A stretch of DNA of 64,000 nt from an uncultured Sanguibacteroides sp. (GCF_900543425.1 NZ_UQRQ01000001.1:124001-188000), one strand, 5' to 3'. Positions 26,974-37,041 are shown, counted from the stretch's first letter. Numbers and translations are program-made. Notes: generated by a model not told the origin, from the letters alone.

Positions 26974-28016
26974 AAATAATAAAATTGTTGGCATATATCA
27001 TACCGTTTCTCATGTGCCTTATTTTCATGGGATGCAGTCGCGAAGGAATTGAAGAGACACGGGAGGGAGAAGACACGTTGGTAAATCTGGAAATCGACGT
27101 GGCTTTATCCGGCGTACCGGTACGGATGCGAAACAGCGAACCGGCGTCGAACGAAAACGAGAAGATGAAAACGTTGCGCATCGTCGTGGTGCGTCCCGAC
27201 AATACGGTGGAAGCAAACCGTTTGTTGGAACTCTCATCGGCTGTCGAGACATACGGGAACCTTTTGTTCAGGGTGGTAGGCAAAGAAACCAAACGGATCT
27301 ATCTTTTTGTCAATGAAGAGACGATGATTCCAACGAAAGAGACCGGAGTATTCCGCAAATTGCTGAAGGAGGATCTTTCGGCGATTTATGTCGGGTTGCC
27401 CTTTCCGGAGAACAGGTTGGGGGGATTGACGATACAGTTAGACAATAATTCGGAGCAGATTCTCGGACCATTGCCCATGAGCGAATGCCACAGGATAGAG
27501 GTCGCGGACAGTGATGCCTATTGCAGGCTTTACGTGACGCGGGCTGCCGTTAAATTTTCTTTCCGGATAATTAATCGCACTAATAGCGATAGAGTGTTCA
27601 CCGGATTGAGTATCGATAAGATGGCTCGTCGGGAGTATTACCTGCCGAAAGATACAAAATATAACGAAAACAAGGAGATTACCGAATATGCCGTTCCCAC
27701 GATAGGGAGTAACGAGTATTACACGTTTGAACGGAAGGAGAATATAAAACTACCTGTTGGAGAGGAGATCACGTTGGACCCGATCTATTTGTTGGAAGGT
27801 AAATATACCGATCCGGGCGGAGATCCGAGAAATTACCGGATGTCCATCTCTTTGGACAAGGGGGCGGTGTTGAGCGATTATTTTCCCGACTTGTCATGCC
27901 TGCCGCGCAACACGCATGTGGTCGTAAAGATCATTATCAATGACAATCAGGTAAATTGGCAGGTCGATCTCGAACCCTACGGGGAGGTAGTCCTTGAACC
28001 GGATTTTGGATTGTAA
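26970..28016 (+). CDS. Minor fimbrial subunit lipoprotein
   Basis: 348-residue lipoprotein (lipid Cys22, LIFMGCSREG). The strand pattern (MKTLRIVVVRPDNTVEANRLL; KRIYLFVNEET; RLYVTRAAVKFSFRIIN) is that of fimbrillin-type subunits, and the end (VNWQVDLEPYGEVV) resembles a donor strand. It corresponds in place to the accessory subunits Mfa3/Mfa4 of other loci, but which one cannot be told from the sequence. Translationally coupled to the anchor gene. Confidence 0.75.
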   Translation: MKIIKLLAYIIPFLMCLIFMGCSREGIEETREGEDTLVNLEIDVALSGVPVRMRNSEPASNENEKMKTLRIVVVRPDNTVEANRLLELSSAVETYGNLLFRVVGKETKRIYLFVNEETMIPTKETGVFRKLLKEDLSAIYVGLPFPENRLGGLTIQLDNNSEQILGPLPMSECHRIEVADSDAYCRLYVTRAAVKFSFRIINRTNSDRVFTGLSIDKMARREYYLPKDTKYNENKEITEYAVPTIGSNEYYTFERKENIKLPVGEEITLDPIYLLEGKYTDPGGDPRNYRMSISLDKGAVLSDYFPDLSCLPRNTHVVVKIIINDNQVNWQVDLEPYGEVVLEPDFGL

Positions 28017-28036
28017 CAAAGGAAGTATTTAAGAAT

Positions 28037-30973
28037 ATGAAACGCAATATCTTATATGGTATTTTGTACATATTAACCATCGGACTGGCAGCTTGTACCG
28101 ATGATTTGATAGGTGGAGAAGATGAATTTGTGCCGAAGGGTGAAAGTTCCTTAATGGCTACCGTGGAGTTTAAACCGCTGGCTGCGGCTTTGGCCGGGAA
28201 AGCTAAGACCGCTGGCAATACCATTAAAAGTATTGAAAATCTTTGCGTGTTATTGTATGATTTGGAAGGGAAGCTGGTGAAGCGTCACCTGCTTGTATCC
28301 GGACAATTTTCCGTACAAAACGAAAACAGGGAGGGGATCCAAATAGCTGAAACTTCTACGCCCCGGGCCGTGTTTAAATTGACGATACCTTACGGGCGCT
28401 ATTATATCTATGTCGCAGCCAACATGGGGGATCTCGGCTCTTATGCAGAGAAAATCCAGACGATAGACGGCCTTAAAAGTATCTCTTTTGGTTGGCAAAG
28501 CAAGGTGGCCGAAAATAACCAGATGTTCGGTCATTTTACCGAGGAGGATGAAATTCATGATGAGGCACCCGTATTGACTGTCAACAAAAAAAATATGCGG
28601 CTGCATGCCTGGATACGCCGTGCGGCTTCGAAAGTGACGATAGCTTACGACGGTACGAACCTTGAGGAAGGGGTTTTTATCTACATTAAATCTGTGCAGA
28701 TCAGAGATATTCCCGCTCGTTGTTTCCTTGGACAGAAAAATACTCCCGTTAAAACGGACGAACTTATTCGCGAAGGCGAAACGATAACATATGCCGATCC
28801 TAAGAATCAGCCTTACGACGAGACCTGGCCGGTACGTGTCACCAAGGGAAAACCGAAGCACGGAAGCGATCATTCCGAAACTGCCGATGCGCTTTTCTTT
28901 TATGAAAACATGCAGGGTGAAGGGAAAAGTAAGCGTCAGGATGCAAATGAAAAAGGGGTGATTGCCTATCCTAACGGTAACCAAGAGGGGGCTGACGGTT
29001 ACAAAGATAATAAGCCTTACGGCACTTATATCGAGGTCCGGGCTTACTATCGTTCCATTAACGAGAATAGATTGGGAAACGGGGATATCGTGTATCGTTT
29101 TATGCTTGGCAAGGATGCGGATAAAGACTATGATGCGGAGCGTAACCATCATTATAAATTGACATTGAAATTCAATCATTTTGCTAATGATGTGGATTGG
29201 CATATTGATTACGAGGAGGAGATTCCGAGTATACAGGTGCCGGAGCCTTATTACATTTCCTACCTCTATAATCACTCTATGTTGTTACCCGTTAAAGTCA
29301 ACGGCGGCTCTCATAAAGTGACAGGATTATCGGCAAAAATCGATACGAATGCCTGGGCTCCCTATAATGCTTCCAGCCTCGATTACTGGAGAAATATGGA
29401 TCCGGAGGTTACTTCGAGTGCCCCTTTAAACCCGTGGAACGGCTTCCTGTCTCTTCGCAGGACAACGCAGACTATTCTTGACGAATCGAAAATCACATCG
29501 AACGAGGCGTATTATAAAACGACCAACCGGGGAGAACGGGATTACAAAGAGGTGACGACAGGCGAGTACGGGTCGGATACAGAGGACGGTCGGTATTACG
29601 TGGTGAAAGAACCGGAGGAAAATACGGTGACTTATCGGCTTCCCATGTATACGCGTGCCAAACAAATGATTGTTAAGACGAGTTACACGGGTAATAATCC
29701 CTATGTCGCTTACCAGCGTAAAGCGGTGGTTACGTTTACGGCAACATTGTCTAACGGACAAAAAATCGTAAAGCCCGCTACCATTATGCAGGTACGTCGT
29801 GTCGTGAATCCGAAAGGCATATGGCGTAAACACGATAACAAGCGGCCGTTCCACGTCGTGTTGAAACGACTACCGATGGAAAATGCCACGGAATTCAAAA
29901 CCTTTACTTCAGAAGGAGCATGGAAGGCTTATATCGTTCGAGGTGATAAACAAACCATCACTTTAGGAAAAGATACGGTGAAGGGCAGCACGGGTACTCC
30001 CATCGATTTTCAAGTATATTTTAACGGTTGTGATGAACATGAATCCCGTTGTGCGGTGATTCGTGTGGAGTATCATAACTACAGTTGTTACCATCTGATT
30101 TTCGCCCGTCAGGGGTATGCTCCCATGGCGTTAATAGAGAACGGCAGGAAGTGGCATTCGTTTAATATGCGCACGGCCACGCGAGAAGCGGAAGCTCCCA
30201 CAGAGGAAGGTTCGCTGTTTAAATTCGGTAACTGGGAGCAGCCGATCGACGCTACTAATAATAGAAACGATAAGCCGGTCTGGGTTGACGTATCAGAAGA
30301 TGATTTCAAAGATCATAAGGATACCCCATTTCTAATTGCAGAAACAGGTACAACTTGTCTTTGGAGCGAAATAAAATCAGAAAATCATTTCGGGAGTTTT
30401 TCCGATCCTACTGTAAACGGGAAGAAAGTGTCCGTGGCAACTTATAAAGATTATAATGATTTATGGAGTAGCGACGACATTGAGCAAGGTTTTGGTGTAC
30501 TCTACGGTGACGAAGCTACCGAGACCCTCTCTAAGATAGAGGAGGTTTATGGTTATCAGTATGATACGAATCCGAAATTCGGCATGCGCGGGGTTTTCGT
30601 GTACAACAAGTCGGAAACGTCAAAAGAGTACGGCGGCAGAAACGTGTTTTTTCCTTTGGGAGTTTCCGGGTACGGCCATCGGAAAGACGGAAAGAACGAA
30701 AATGGGAAAGTGGCGGTACTCAGATATGCTTCGGGGCGAAGAGCTCCTTTTCCCACGCCTGATAATAACCCGCTTTTCTACGATCTTTATATGCGACCGG
30801 GAGCTATTTATTGGTTAAAACAGAAAGAGAACAATGGCAGGGAAAGAGATGCTATTGCTTGGGATTTTAATTATTTTACCTTCGATTTCAATTTGATAAC
30901 CAGCACTAACATTTTCACCAGTAACGAGAAGGCGAATACCAGCGATGCATGTTTTATACGTTGTGTGGAATAG
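28037..30973 (+). CDS. Large fimbrial tip protein (DUF4906-type)
   Basis: 978-residue lipoprotein (lipid Cys20, GLAACTDDLIGG). The N-terminal 380 residues are fimbrillin-like (IENLCVLLYDLEGKLVKRHL; RYYIYVAANMGDLGSY; WIRRAASKVTIAYDGTN). A long C-terminal region with aromatic-rich strands follows; proteins of this size at the end of Mfa loci carry DUF4906 and are taken to be the tip adhesin. No lectin or protease motif is evident. The family name is from layout and pattern, so the exact domain should be treated as probable. It starts 20 bases after the minor subunit gene. Confidence 0.7.
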   Translation: MKRNILYGILYILTIGLAACTDDLIGGEDEFVPKGESSLMATVEFKPLAAALAGKAKTAGNTIKSIENLCVLLYDLEGKLVKRHLLVSGQFSVQNENREGIQIAETSTPRAVFKLTIPYGRYYIYVAANMGDLGSYAEKIQTIDGLKSISFGWQSKVAENNQMFGHFTEEDEIHDEAPVLTVNKKNMRLHAWIRRAASKVTIAYDGTNLEEGVFIYIKSVQIRDIPARCFLGQKNTPVKTDELIREGETITYADPKNQPYDETWPVRVTKGKPKHGSDHSETADALFFYENMQGEGKSKRQDANEKGVIAYPNGNQEGADGYKDNKPYGTYIEVRAYYRSINENRLGNGDIVYRFMLGKDADKDYDAERNHHYKLTLKFNHFANDVDWHIDYEEEIPSIQVPEPYYISYLYNHSMLLPVKVNGGSHKVTGLSAKIDTNAWAPYNASSLDYWRNMDPEVTSSAPLNPWNGFLSLRRTTQTILDESKITSNEAYYKTTNRGERDYKEVTTGEYGSDTEDGRYYVVKEPEENTVTYRLPMYTRAKQMIVKTSYTGNNPYVAYQRKAVVTFTATLSNGQKIVKPATIMQVRRVVNPKGIWRKHDNKRPFHVVLKRLPMENATEFKTFTSEGAWKAYIVRGDKQTITLGKDTVKGSTGTPIDFQVYFNGCDEHESRCAVIRVEYHNYSCYHLIFARQGYAPMALIENGRKWHSFNMRTATREAEAPTEEGSLFKFGNWEQPIDATNNRNDKPVWVDVSEDDFKDHKDTPFLIAETGTTCLWSEIKSENHFGSFSDPTVNGKKVSVATYKDYNDLWSSDDIEQGFGVLYGDEATETLSKIEEVYGYQYDTNPKFGMRGVFVYNKSETSKEYGGRNVFFPLGVSGYGHRKDGKNENGKVAVLRYASGRRAPFPTPDNNPLFYDLYMRPGAIYWLKQKENNGRERDAIAWDFNYFTFDFNLITSTNIFTSNEKANTSDACFIRCVE

Positions 30974-31013
30974 GCGGGCGGAGTGTCGTTTTTGTATATG
31001 AAATAGAGAAGAT

Positions 31014-31967
31014 ATGAGAATTGCAGGCGAAATATTCGTTTTATCGCTGTTGTTTGCCGTTTGGGGAAACAGTGGGGTAGCTCAACCACGGGATACGGCG
31101 ATCAGCAGTAAGACTTTAGGGGATACCTTGTTGCCTCGGGAACTTCCTCTTCCTGAAATCCCTTCGACTCTCCGGAGTGCTCCCGAAAGGGCGGCTTATG
31201 TGGTTACGCATTTCTGGGACGATATGGACTTCCGGGATACGCTATGCGCTCGTGATACGGCTTTTATGGAACAGAATTTTGTCAATTTTATCGCTTTGTT
31301 TCCTCATGCCGAATCGACTTCGTTGCAGCTGGCTGTCCGGGACCTGATGCGACGTGCCGAAGTAGATCCTGTGGCCTATACGCTTATGATGGAAATAGCT
31401 GAAAAGTATCTTTACGAGTCTGCTTCCCCGATGTTGAACGAGGAGTATTTTATCTTTTTTCTGGAGGAAATTGTGCGTACGCCTGTTTTGGGAGAATACG
31501 ATAAAATGCGTCCCGTCTATTTGTTGGAAGCGGCAAAGAAAAATCGCCCCGGAATGAAGGCTGCCGATTTTACCTATTTTACCCGGGATGGGAGACGGCA
31601 GACACTCTACGCTACGAAAGGGCGGCGAATATTGTTGATCTTTTATGACCCTGATTGCGATCACTGTCAAAAAATGATGGAGAAATTACAAGGAAATGAA
31701 TTTCTGCGGCAACAAATTCATGCTGAACGTTTGACGGTGCTCGCTATTTACGCGGATAATGACCGGAAGGCATGGAACCGCACGAAAAACGATTTCCCGA
31801 CGGAGTGGATTGTCGGATTGGACGGAGGTGATATTCGGGAGCGGGAACTTTATGTTATGTCAGTCATGCCGACGCTTTACCTGCTCGATCGCAACAAAAA
31901 AGTGGTTTTGAAAGAGGTGCCGTTGCAGACACTGCTCGGTGTGTTAGCCGATGATTTGCATCGATAA
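31014..31967 (+). CDS. DUF5106-type thioredoxin-like periplasmic protein
   Basis: 317 residues. Signal peptide to about residue 24 (GNSGVAQ). Residues 35-170 are helical and match the DUF5106 type; the rest is a thioredoxin fold with ILLIFYDPDCDHCQKMMEKL-like active site, Cys215 and Cys218 (CDHC), and a cis-Pro region VMPTLYLLDRNKKVVLKE. It closes the fimbrial operon, 40 bases after the tip protein gene. A disulfide role for fimbrial or surface proteins is possible, though such genes also occur elsewhere in Bacteroidales. Confidence 0.8.
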   Translation: MRIAGEIFVLSLLFAVWGNSGVAQPRDTAISSKTLGDTLLPRELPLPEIPSTLRSAPERAAYVVTHFWDDMDFRDTLCARDTAFMEQNFVNFIALFPHAESTSLQLAVRDLMRRAEVDPVAYTLMMEIAEKYLYESASPMLNEEYFIFFLEEIVRTPVLGEYDKMRPVYLLEAAKKNRPGMKAADFTYFTRDGRRQTLYATKGRRILLIFYDPDCDHCQKMMEKLQGNEFLRQQIHAERLTVLAIYADNDRKAWNRTKNDFPTEWIVGLDGGDIRERELYVMSVMPTLYLLDRNKKVVLKEVPLQTLLGVLADDLHR

Positions 31968-32157
31968 TTTTTAAAGGTATTTTAGAGGATATACGTAAAC
32001 TTTTTTCAGAACGAATCTTTCTTGTCCGCTGAGGCTTTTGCTTACATAAGTCTTAGAACAAATATTTTTGATTTTCAATACGATAATAGTTGGAAGAATA
32101 TATAAAGAATTATAATATATTAATATATTTTCGTTAATGCTGTTACAATTAAAATAC

Positions 32158-32165
32158 TATTTTTG
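32158..32165 (+). promoter_or_regulatory. Possible -7 promoter element for the second large permease gene
   Basis: TATTTTTG fits TAnnTTTG and lies 25 bases before the ATG at 32191. No good TTTG is found at -33. The rest of the 222-base gap (31968-32190) is A+T-rich and shows nothing else. Confidence 0.4.
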
Positions 32166-32190
32166 AGAAAATTAAAAATAGTTTGGTTTT

Positions 32191-35100
32191 ATGAATTTAT
32201 ATAATATCAACACGGTTGCTTGCTTCGAGGCAAGAATTTTAAGACGCTCTTGGCTATTTCGTGTATTCACTCCGCTTTCATTGTTTATTGTTGCTTGCTT
32301 TCAATTAGTGGTACAAGGAAATTTACTACCTTGGAGTTCTTGGAATTTTATCGCTTTGTCTTCCTATATGCCTTATCTGAATGCAAGTATTGTGAGTGTG
32401 CCTTTGGTCATCATGGTCGTTTTGCTGGCAAAAGATTTTTGGAGTGGCAGTAAATGGGATACGATGGAGATGGTGTATGTTCGTCCGATGAGTAATGCCG
32501 ATTTCATTATCGGTAAGGCATGGGGAAATATTCGGGTGTTTATGGGGGTGGCTTTGATCTCCTTGGTGATAGGTGCTATGATCAATCTTTTTCTTAGTGA
32601 TGCCCCGTTTAGCGGTTTTCTTTATCTTTTTTATTGGATTGTTTTTTTGTTGCCCTCTTTGGTATTTATTTTAGGGTTAACTTTTTTTATCGCAAGTCTG
32701 ATTCATAACCGGGCATTGACGATACTGTTTTTATTGGGATTCGTATTTTTGACTCTCTATTTTTTAGATACTAAGGGACACGGTATTTTCGACTTTTTAG
32801 CTTCCACGATTCCTAATACCTATTCCGACATAACAGGTTATCCGAATTTAGGTTTTGTTCTATTACAGCGATTGGGGTGGCTTTTGCTGGGATTTGGTTT
32901 AATCGGCTATTCGATTACTTTTTTGAGGCGTATTCCGAATCGTCCCGGAAGTCGAATGGTTCAATTCAAATTTTCTACCTTGTTCGTGATCGGGGGTATC
33001 TTATGTGGTTGTATGTTATACTTATCCTTTTATCAAGTTGAAACTCATCGTGCGAAATACATAGCGAGTTACGATAGATATAGCTTAAAAGATAAATTGA
33101 CATTGGATCGACAGACGATTACTTATCGGCAGACGGGTGGAAAAATAGAGGTAAATACTTCTTTACAGCTTGTAAATACTCATGATAGGGAGGTGAATTC
33201 GGTCATTTTGTATCTGAATCCCGGCCTGCAAGTGAAGCGTTTGTTGAAAGGTGATCAGGAGTTGGCCTATCTTCGAGATAATCAGGTGATTGAGATAAAA
33301 GAGAATGTGCCGTCCGGGGATACGCTTGTGCTTGTGTTGGAATACGCGGGGCGCATCGATGAGAACGTCTGTTATCTGAATCAACCGGAAAAAGATATAT
33401 TCGATAGTCAAACGATTGGTTATTCTTTTTTCCGAAACGGGAAGCGATATGCTATCGTAGGGAAGGAGTATACGTTATTGACACCGGAATGCCTCTGGTA
33501 CCCGGTAAGCGAACCTCCTGCGAATCCGAAAAACCGGTACGATGTTCGGATGAATTTTACTTCATATCGTTTGAAGGTTGTAGATACCGGGGATAGGACG
33601 GTTTTATCACAAGGCGAATCGAGCCGTAACGGAGAAATCACGGAATTCAAGCCTGAATATCCTCTACCGGGAATTTCATTGTGTATCGGTTCTTACAAGA
33701 AGTACTCCGTAAACGTGGATTCGGTATCCTTTGAACTGTATCTTGTTGAAGGACATGACGATTTTATGCGATACCTGACTCATATAAAAGACTCGATGGA
33801 AATGTTCGTATCGAACACAAAGGGGATATTGGAGGGTATGAAAGGACGAGATTATCCGTATCGTCGTTTTATGCTAATAGAAACTCCGGCTTCCTTTGCC
33901 TCCTATTATTGTTTCGAGCGGGGAGGAAGTGAACGTTTACAACCGGAGATGGCATTGATACCGGAACGGGGAATCGGTTTTTGGACTATGAATTTTAAAA
34001 TATCTCAGCAATACATGAAGCAAATATACGGGAAGGAGACTTCTCCGATAGAGACAGAGCAGAAGATGTTGGATCAGTTTATTCAGTCCGTGTTTTTTAA
34101 TGAATATGCTGCCGGGAATGAAAATGTATCCGTTGGAATCTTTTCAAGCAACGCATCTACGGATTTTGCTTTAACCGGTAATCAGTTTGATATTTCGCCG
34201 TTGTTTTTTAATTACACGGGTCAATTGGACGTACCTGATTACCCTGTTATGAATGTGGTATTGACTGATTTGATGAAACGGCAGGATGGTAAGGAAAAAG
34301 GGCAAACAAGTAATTGGGCGACGTATAGCAGCTCTCAAAAAAAGGCTATACGTTACCTGAAAGATCATAGTCTTAAAGAGGCATTGGAAGCTTCCGAACT
34401 CTCTTCGGATGTGTTGTACCAGATCGTAAAATTAAAATCGTTGATGTTAAAAGAGCAGTATTTTATGCCGACGATACCTGCTGCCGATTTTAGGAAGTTT
34501 ATTAATAATTATTTGTATGAACACCGGAATGCTCAAATAGATTTTGTCGCTTTTGATGAGGAGTTTGTAAAACGTTTCGGAGTAAGTTGGTTGGAGGTTT
34601 TACCGGAATGGTATATGACCAAGGGAATTCCTGCCTATCTGATTCAAGATTATCTTGTCGAGGAAGTGGAAGAGGAGGGAAATAATTTGGACGGAAGAAT
34701 GGGAAAACGGTATCGTCTTCAAATAAGTGTGTATAATGATTCGGATATTGCCGGAGTGGTGACATTCGGTTATACGCAAATAGCTACGATTTCGAATGCC
34801 TTCGGGAATATAAGTGTTACGAGTAATATGACTTCCGGTCGTTCTGAGAATATTTTGATCGGTCCGAGGGAAGCGAAGAGAATTGTCATAATGTGTGACG
34901 GTGAATTTGTCAACGCAACGCTGAATACGAATCTTTCTTCCAATCTTCCTATTGCTATTAATTATTATTTGGATGGAAAATTGGGAAAAACAAGGGAAAC
35001 TACTACGGGCGTGACGGATATCGATGCTGCCGTTTTCTTTCCCAAAGAGGGAGAACAGATCGTAGACAATGAGTCGGAAGGATTTAAAGTTATGACCTCT

Positions 35101-35604
35101 TCTTCCGGTAATAAAATGCGTAAATGGATGAAAGCGAACGAAACGACGGAATACAAAGATTTTTATACGATGACTGCTTCCGAGGAGTGGTCACCGGTCG
35201 TGTCGGATGAGTTTTACGGGGGACACATACGTAGCGGGTGGATGAAAAAGGGGGGAGACGGTAGTGCTAAGGTCGGGTGGTCGACCCGGTTGGATAAAGC
35301 CGGTTATTACGAACTTTCGGTCTTTATACCGAATAGCTTGGAGTTATATCGGATAGCCGTAAACGGTAAGGGAGAGGTGATACAAAATGCGAATGCAGTA
35401 AAGCAGTATTATACGGTATACCATAACGGGGAAGAAACGGAGGAAGAGGTCGAGATCCCTTTATCGGAAAGAGGGTGGTTATCATTAGGACGTTTTTATT
35501 TCTCACCGGGTGAAGCTACAATTGTACTTAACGATAAAGGAAGTGTTGCCAATCAGACCATATACGCGGATGCGGTGAAATGGGTTTTTGATGGTGAAAA
35601 GTAA
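32191..35604 (+). CDS. ABC-2 type permease / M1-like / golvesin-like fusion (paralogue 2)
   Basis: 1137 residues, colinear over its whole length with the protein at 4558. ABC-2 membrane segments fill residues 1 to about 285 (YVRPMSNADFIIGKAWGN). The M1-like beta region follows (VILYLNPGLQVKRLL; AIVGKEYTLLTPECLWYPV). The C-terminal golvesin-type sandwich covers about 957-1137 and ends in TIYADAVKW. I find no HExxH, so peptidase activity is unlikely. There is no ATPase, Cys-rich or thioredoxin gene directly beside it, only a small membrane protein gene nine bases downstream. The shared architecture suggests an export or surface-remodelling job. Confidence 0.8.
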   Translation: MNLYNINTVACFEARILRRSWLFRVFTPLSLFIVACFQLVVQGNLLPWSSWNFIALSSYMPYLNASIVSVPLVIMVVLLAKDFWSGSKWDTMEMVYVRPMSNADFIIGKAWGNIRVFMGVALISLVIGAMINLFLSDAPFSGFLYLFYWIVFLLPSLVFILGLTFFIASLIHNRALTILFLLGFVFLTLYFLDTKGHGIFDFLASTIPNTYSDITGYPNLGFVLLQRLGWLLLGFGLIGYSITFLRRIPNRPGSRMVQFKFSTLFVIGGILCGCMLYLSFYQVETHRAKYIASYDRYSLKDKLTLDRQTITYRQTGGKIEVNTSLQLVNTHDREVNSVILYLNPGLQVKRLLKGDQELAYLRDNQVIEIKENVPSGDTLVLVLEYAGRIDENVCYLNQPEKDIFDSQTIGYSFFRNGKRYAIVGKEYTLLTPECLWYPVSEPPANPKNRYDVRMNFTSYRLKVVDTGDRTVLSQGESSRNGEITEFKPEYPLPGISLCIGSYKKYSVNVDSVSFELYLVEGHDDFMRYLTHIKDSMEMFVSNTKGILEGMKGRDYPYRRFMLIETPASFASYYCFERGGSERLQPEMALIPERGIGFWTMNFKISQQYMKQIYGKETSPIETEQKMLDQFIQSVFFNEYAAGNENVSVGIFSSNASTDFALTGNQFDISPLFFNYTGQLDVPDYPVMNVVLTDLMKRQDGKEKGQTSNWATYSSSQKKAIRYLKDHSLKEALEASELSSDVLYQIVKLKSLMLKEQYFMPTIPAADFRKFINNYLYEHRNAQIDFVAFDEEFVKRFGVSWLEVLPEWYMTKGIPAYLIQDYLVEEVEEEGNNLDGRMGKRYRLQISVYNDSDIAGVVTFGYTQIATISNAFGNISVTSNMTSGRSENILIGPREAKRIVIMCDGEFVNATLNTNLSSNLPIAINYYLDGKLGKTRETTTGVTDIDAAVFFPKEGEQIVDNESEGFKVMTSSSGNKMRKWMKANETTEYKDFYTMTASEEWSPVVSDEFYGGHIRSGWMKKGGDGSAKVGWSTRLDKAGYYELSVFIPNSLELYRIAVNGKGEVIQNANAVKQYYTVYHNGEETEEEVEIPLSERGWLSLGRFYFSPGEATIVLNDKGSVANQTIYADAVKWVFDGEK

Positions 35605-35613
35605 TATTTAGGT

Positions 35614-36168
35614 ATGGATATAAGTGTGGTTCTATCGGTCGTGATTGCAATATGTACGGCCTTGTATACCGTAATCAACCTGATGATGTGGTTTGAAAGC
35701 CGGGCTACCCGTAAGCAAAAGATAACACCTTTTATTGTGGCTTATCTTCAATCGACGGATTCCCATATGGTTGAGGTATTGCATATAAAGAATATAGGGG
35801 AGGGGTATGCAAAAGAGGTTCGGTTTAAAGTATTGAAAGATTATAAAAGATTAGGAGAAGAGTCTCTGTTACTTTCTGAATGCGGAGCCATCAAAAGGGG
35901 CGTTTCCTCTTTTCCTCCACAATATGAAGTAACCTATTATATTGAAAGCTGGGGAGATATCGGCGAGAGAAATATAGAAGATGTAATCGAATTGGAAATT
36001 TCTTACAAAAGGATGGATGGAAAAAAAATCATCAATAAGTATACTTTGCCACTAAATGAACTGACCGATCAGAATTATAGTAATCCTCCCGAAACTTATA
36101 TCGGCCAGATTCCGCATTATTTACAGGAGCTTAATAAGACTTTAAAGAACTATTTGGAAAAAACATGA
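35614..36168 (+). CDS. Hypothetical membrane-anchored protein
   Basis: 184 residues, not recognised. One membrane segment at about 5-27 (VVLSVVIAICTALYTVINLMM) followed by a basic stretch (ESRATRKQK), which suggests the remainder is cytoplasmic. The soluble part has beta strands (MVEVLHIKNIGEGYAKEVRF; EVTYYIESW) and a helical end. It starts nine bases after the large permease gene and is probably co-transcribed with it. Confidence 0.75.
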   Translation: MDISVVLSVVIAICTALYTVINLMMWFESRATRKQKITPFIVAYLQSTDSHMVEVLHIKNIGEGYAKEVRFKVLKDYKRLGEESLLLSECGAIKRGVSSFPPQYEVTYYIESWGDIGERNIEDVIELEISYKRMDGKKIINKYTLPLNELTDQNYSNPPETYIGQIPHYLQELNKTLKNYLEKT

Positions 36169-36423
36169 TGACTTTGATTGCTTTTTGTTGGATAAAGGTA
36201 ACTTATTGTCGGGTTACGGTCAATATGAAATAGAGAATGGTAAGAACCTACACAGCTATTATTGTGAAGTTATGCAATGGGGCTACCGAAGAGAGGCAAA
36301 GTATTCTTTTTAATTTAGGCGATTCTCTGGACTGTATTTGTATGGTATTTTTTTCCTTGTCCCGATGATTCTTTGATATATAAGAATTTTCTATTTCGTG
36401 GAATTTTTCACCGGTAAAATAAG
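36169..36423. other. Intergenic region upstream of the PnuC-type gene
   Basis: 255 bases with no recognised gene. An open stretch without a start, encoding a sequence ending GYRREAKYSF and a stop at 36312-36314, reads protein-like but cannot be assigned. I looked for a TPP riboswitch because thiamine genes follow and saw no CTGAGA core. Confidence 0.4.
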
Positions 36424-36431
36424 TACTTTTG
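36424..36431 (+). promoter_or_regulatory. Possible -7 promoter element for the PnuC/thiamine genes
   Basis: TACTTTTG, exact fit to TAnnTTTG, 22 bases before the ATG at 36454. The -33 element is weak. Confidence 0.45.
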
Positions 36432-36453
36432 CCGATAGGCAGAATAAAATGAA

Positions 36454-37041
36454 ATGGAACATTTTCTGGAATATTTTGGTGTCGTAACGGGGATTATATA
36501 CCTGATACTGGAGATCTTACAGCATCGGGCGATGTGGGTTGTCGGGTTCCTGACCTCTTTTGTCTATGTCTTTGTTTTTTTCTTTTCTAAGTTTTATGCA
36601 GACATGAGTTTGAATGTCTACTATGTTTGTATGAGTGTATATGGTTTCTGGCAATGGCAGAAAGTCGGAAGCAGGGAAGAAGAGAAAGAGATTGCTATAT
36701 TGTATCGTCATTTGAATCTGAAGCTATTCTTGGGGATTATAACGGTAACAGTAATATTGTATGGGGTTTTATTTCAAATACTTGCTAATTATACCGATTC
36801 TCCTGTCCCGGCCGGTGATGCTTTTACAACGGCATTGAGTATTACGGCGACGTGGATGCTTGCCCGTCGGATACTGGAACATTGGTGGTTTTGGGTCGTT
36901 ATTAATTTTGTATCCGTGTATCTTTATTACCAGCGGGGACTTTATCCGACTTGTTTTCTTTTTATTTGCTATGGAGTATTAGCTGTTGTAGGATGGATTA
37001 ATTGGAGGAAAAAGGGAATTTTATATGATGGAAAATTATAA
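36454..37041 (+). CDS. pnuC: PnuC-family vitamin transporter (probably thiamine, PnuT type)
   Basis: 195-residue inner-membrane protein with about seven membrane segments. PnuC features: YYVCMSVYGFWQW, the motif DAFTTALSITATWMLARRILE followed by WWFWVVINFVSVYLYYQRGL, and a basic C-terminus. PnuC proteins let a vitamin precursor diffuse in, with trapping by a cytoplasmic kinase. The next gene, overlapping by 17 bases, encodes thiamine pyrophosphokinase, which points to thiamine rather than nicotinamide riboside. Substrate is thus inferred from context. Confidence 0.88.
   Translation: MEHFLEYFGVVTGIIYLILEILQHRAMWVVGFLTSFVYVFVFFFSKFYADMSLNVYYVCMSVYGFWQWQKVGSREEEKEIAILYRHLNLKLFLGIITVTVILYGVLFQILANYTDSPVPAGDAFTTALSITATWMLARRILEHWWFWVVINFVSVYLYYQRGLYPTCFLFICYGVLAVVGWINWRKKGILYDGKL

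Noticed and set aside
28250..29275. 341-codon open frame on the minus strand inside the tip protein gene
   Set aside because: Long but low in protein-like pattern, fully covered by a good gene with a lipobox on the other strand.
36169..36453. TPP riboswitch before the PnuC/thiamine pyrophosphokinase pair
   Set aside because: Expected from function, but I saw no CTGAGA core nor the second conserved arm.
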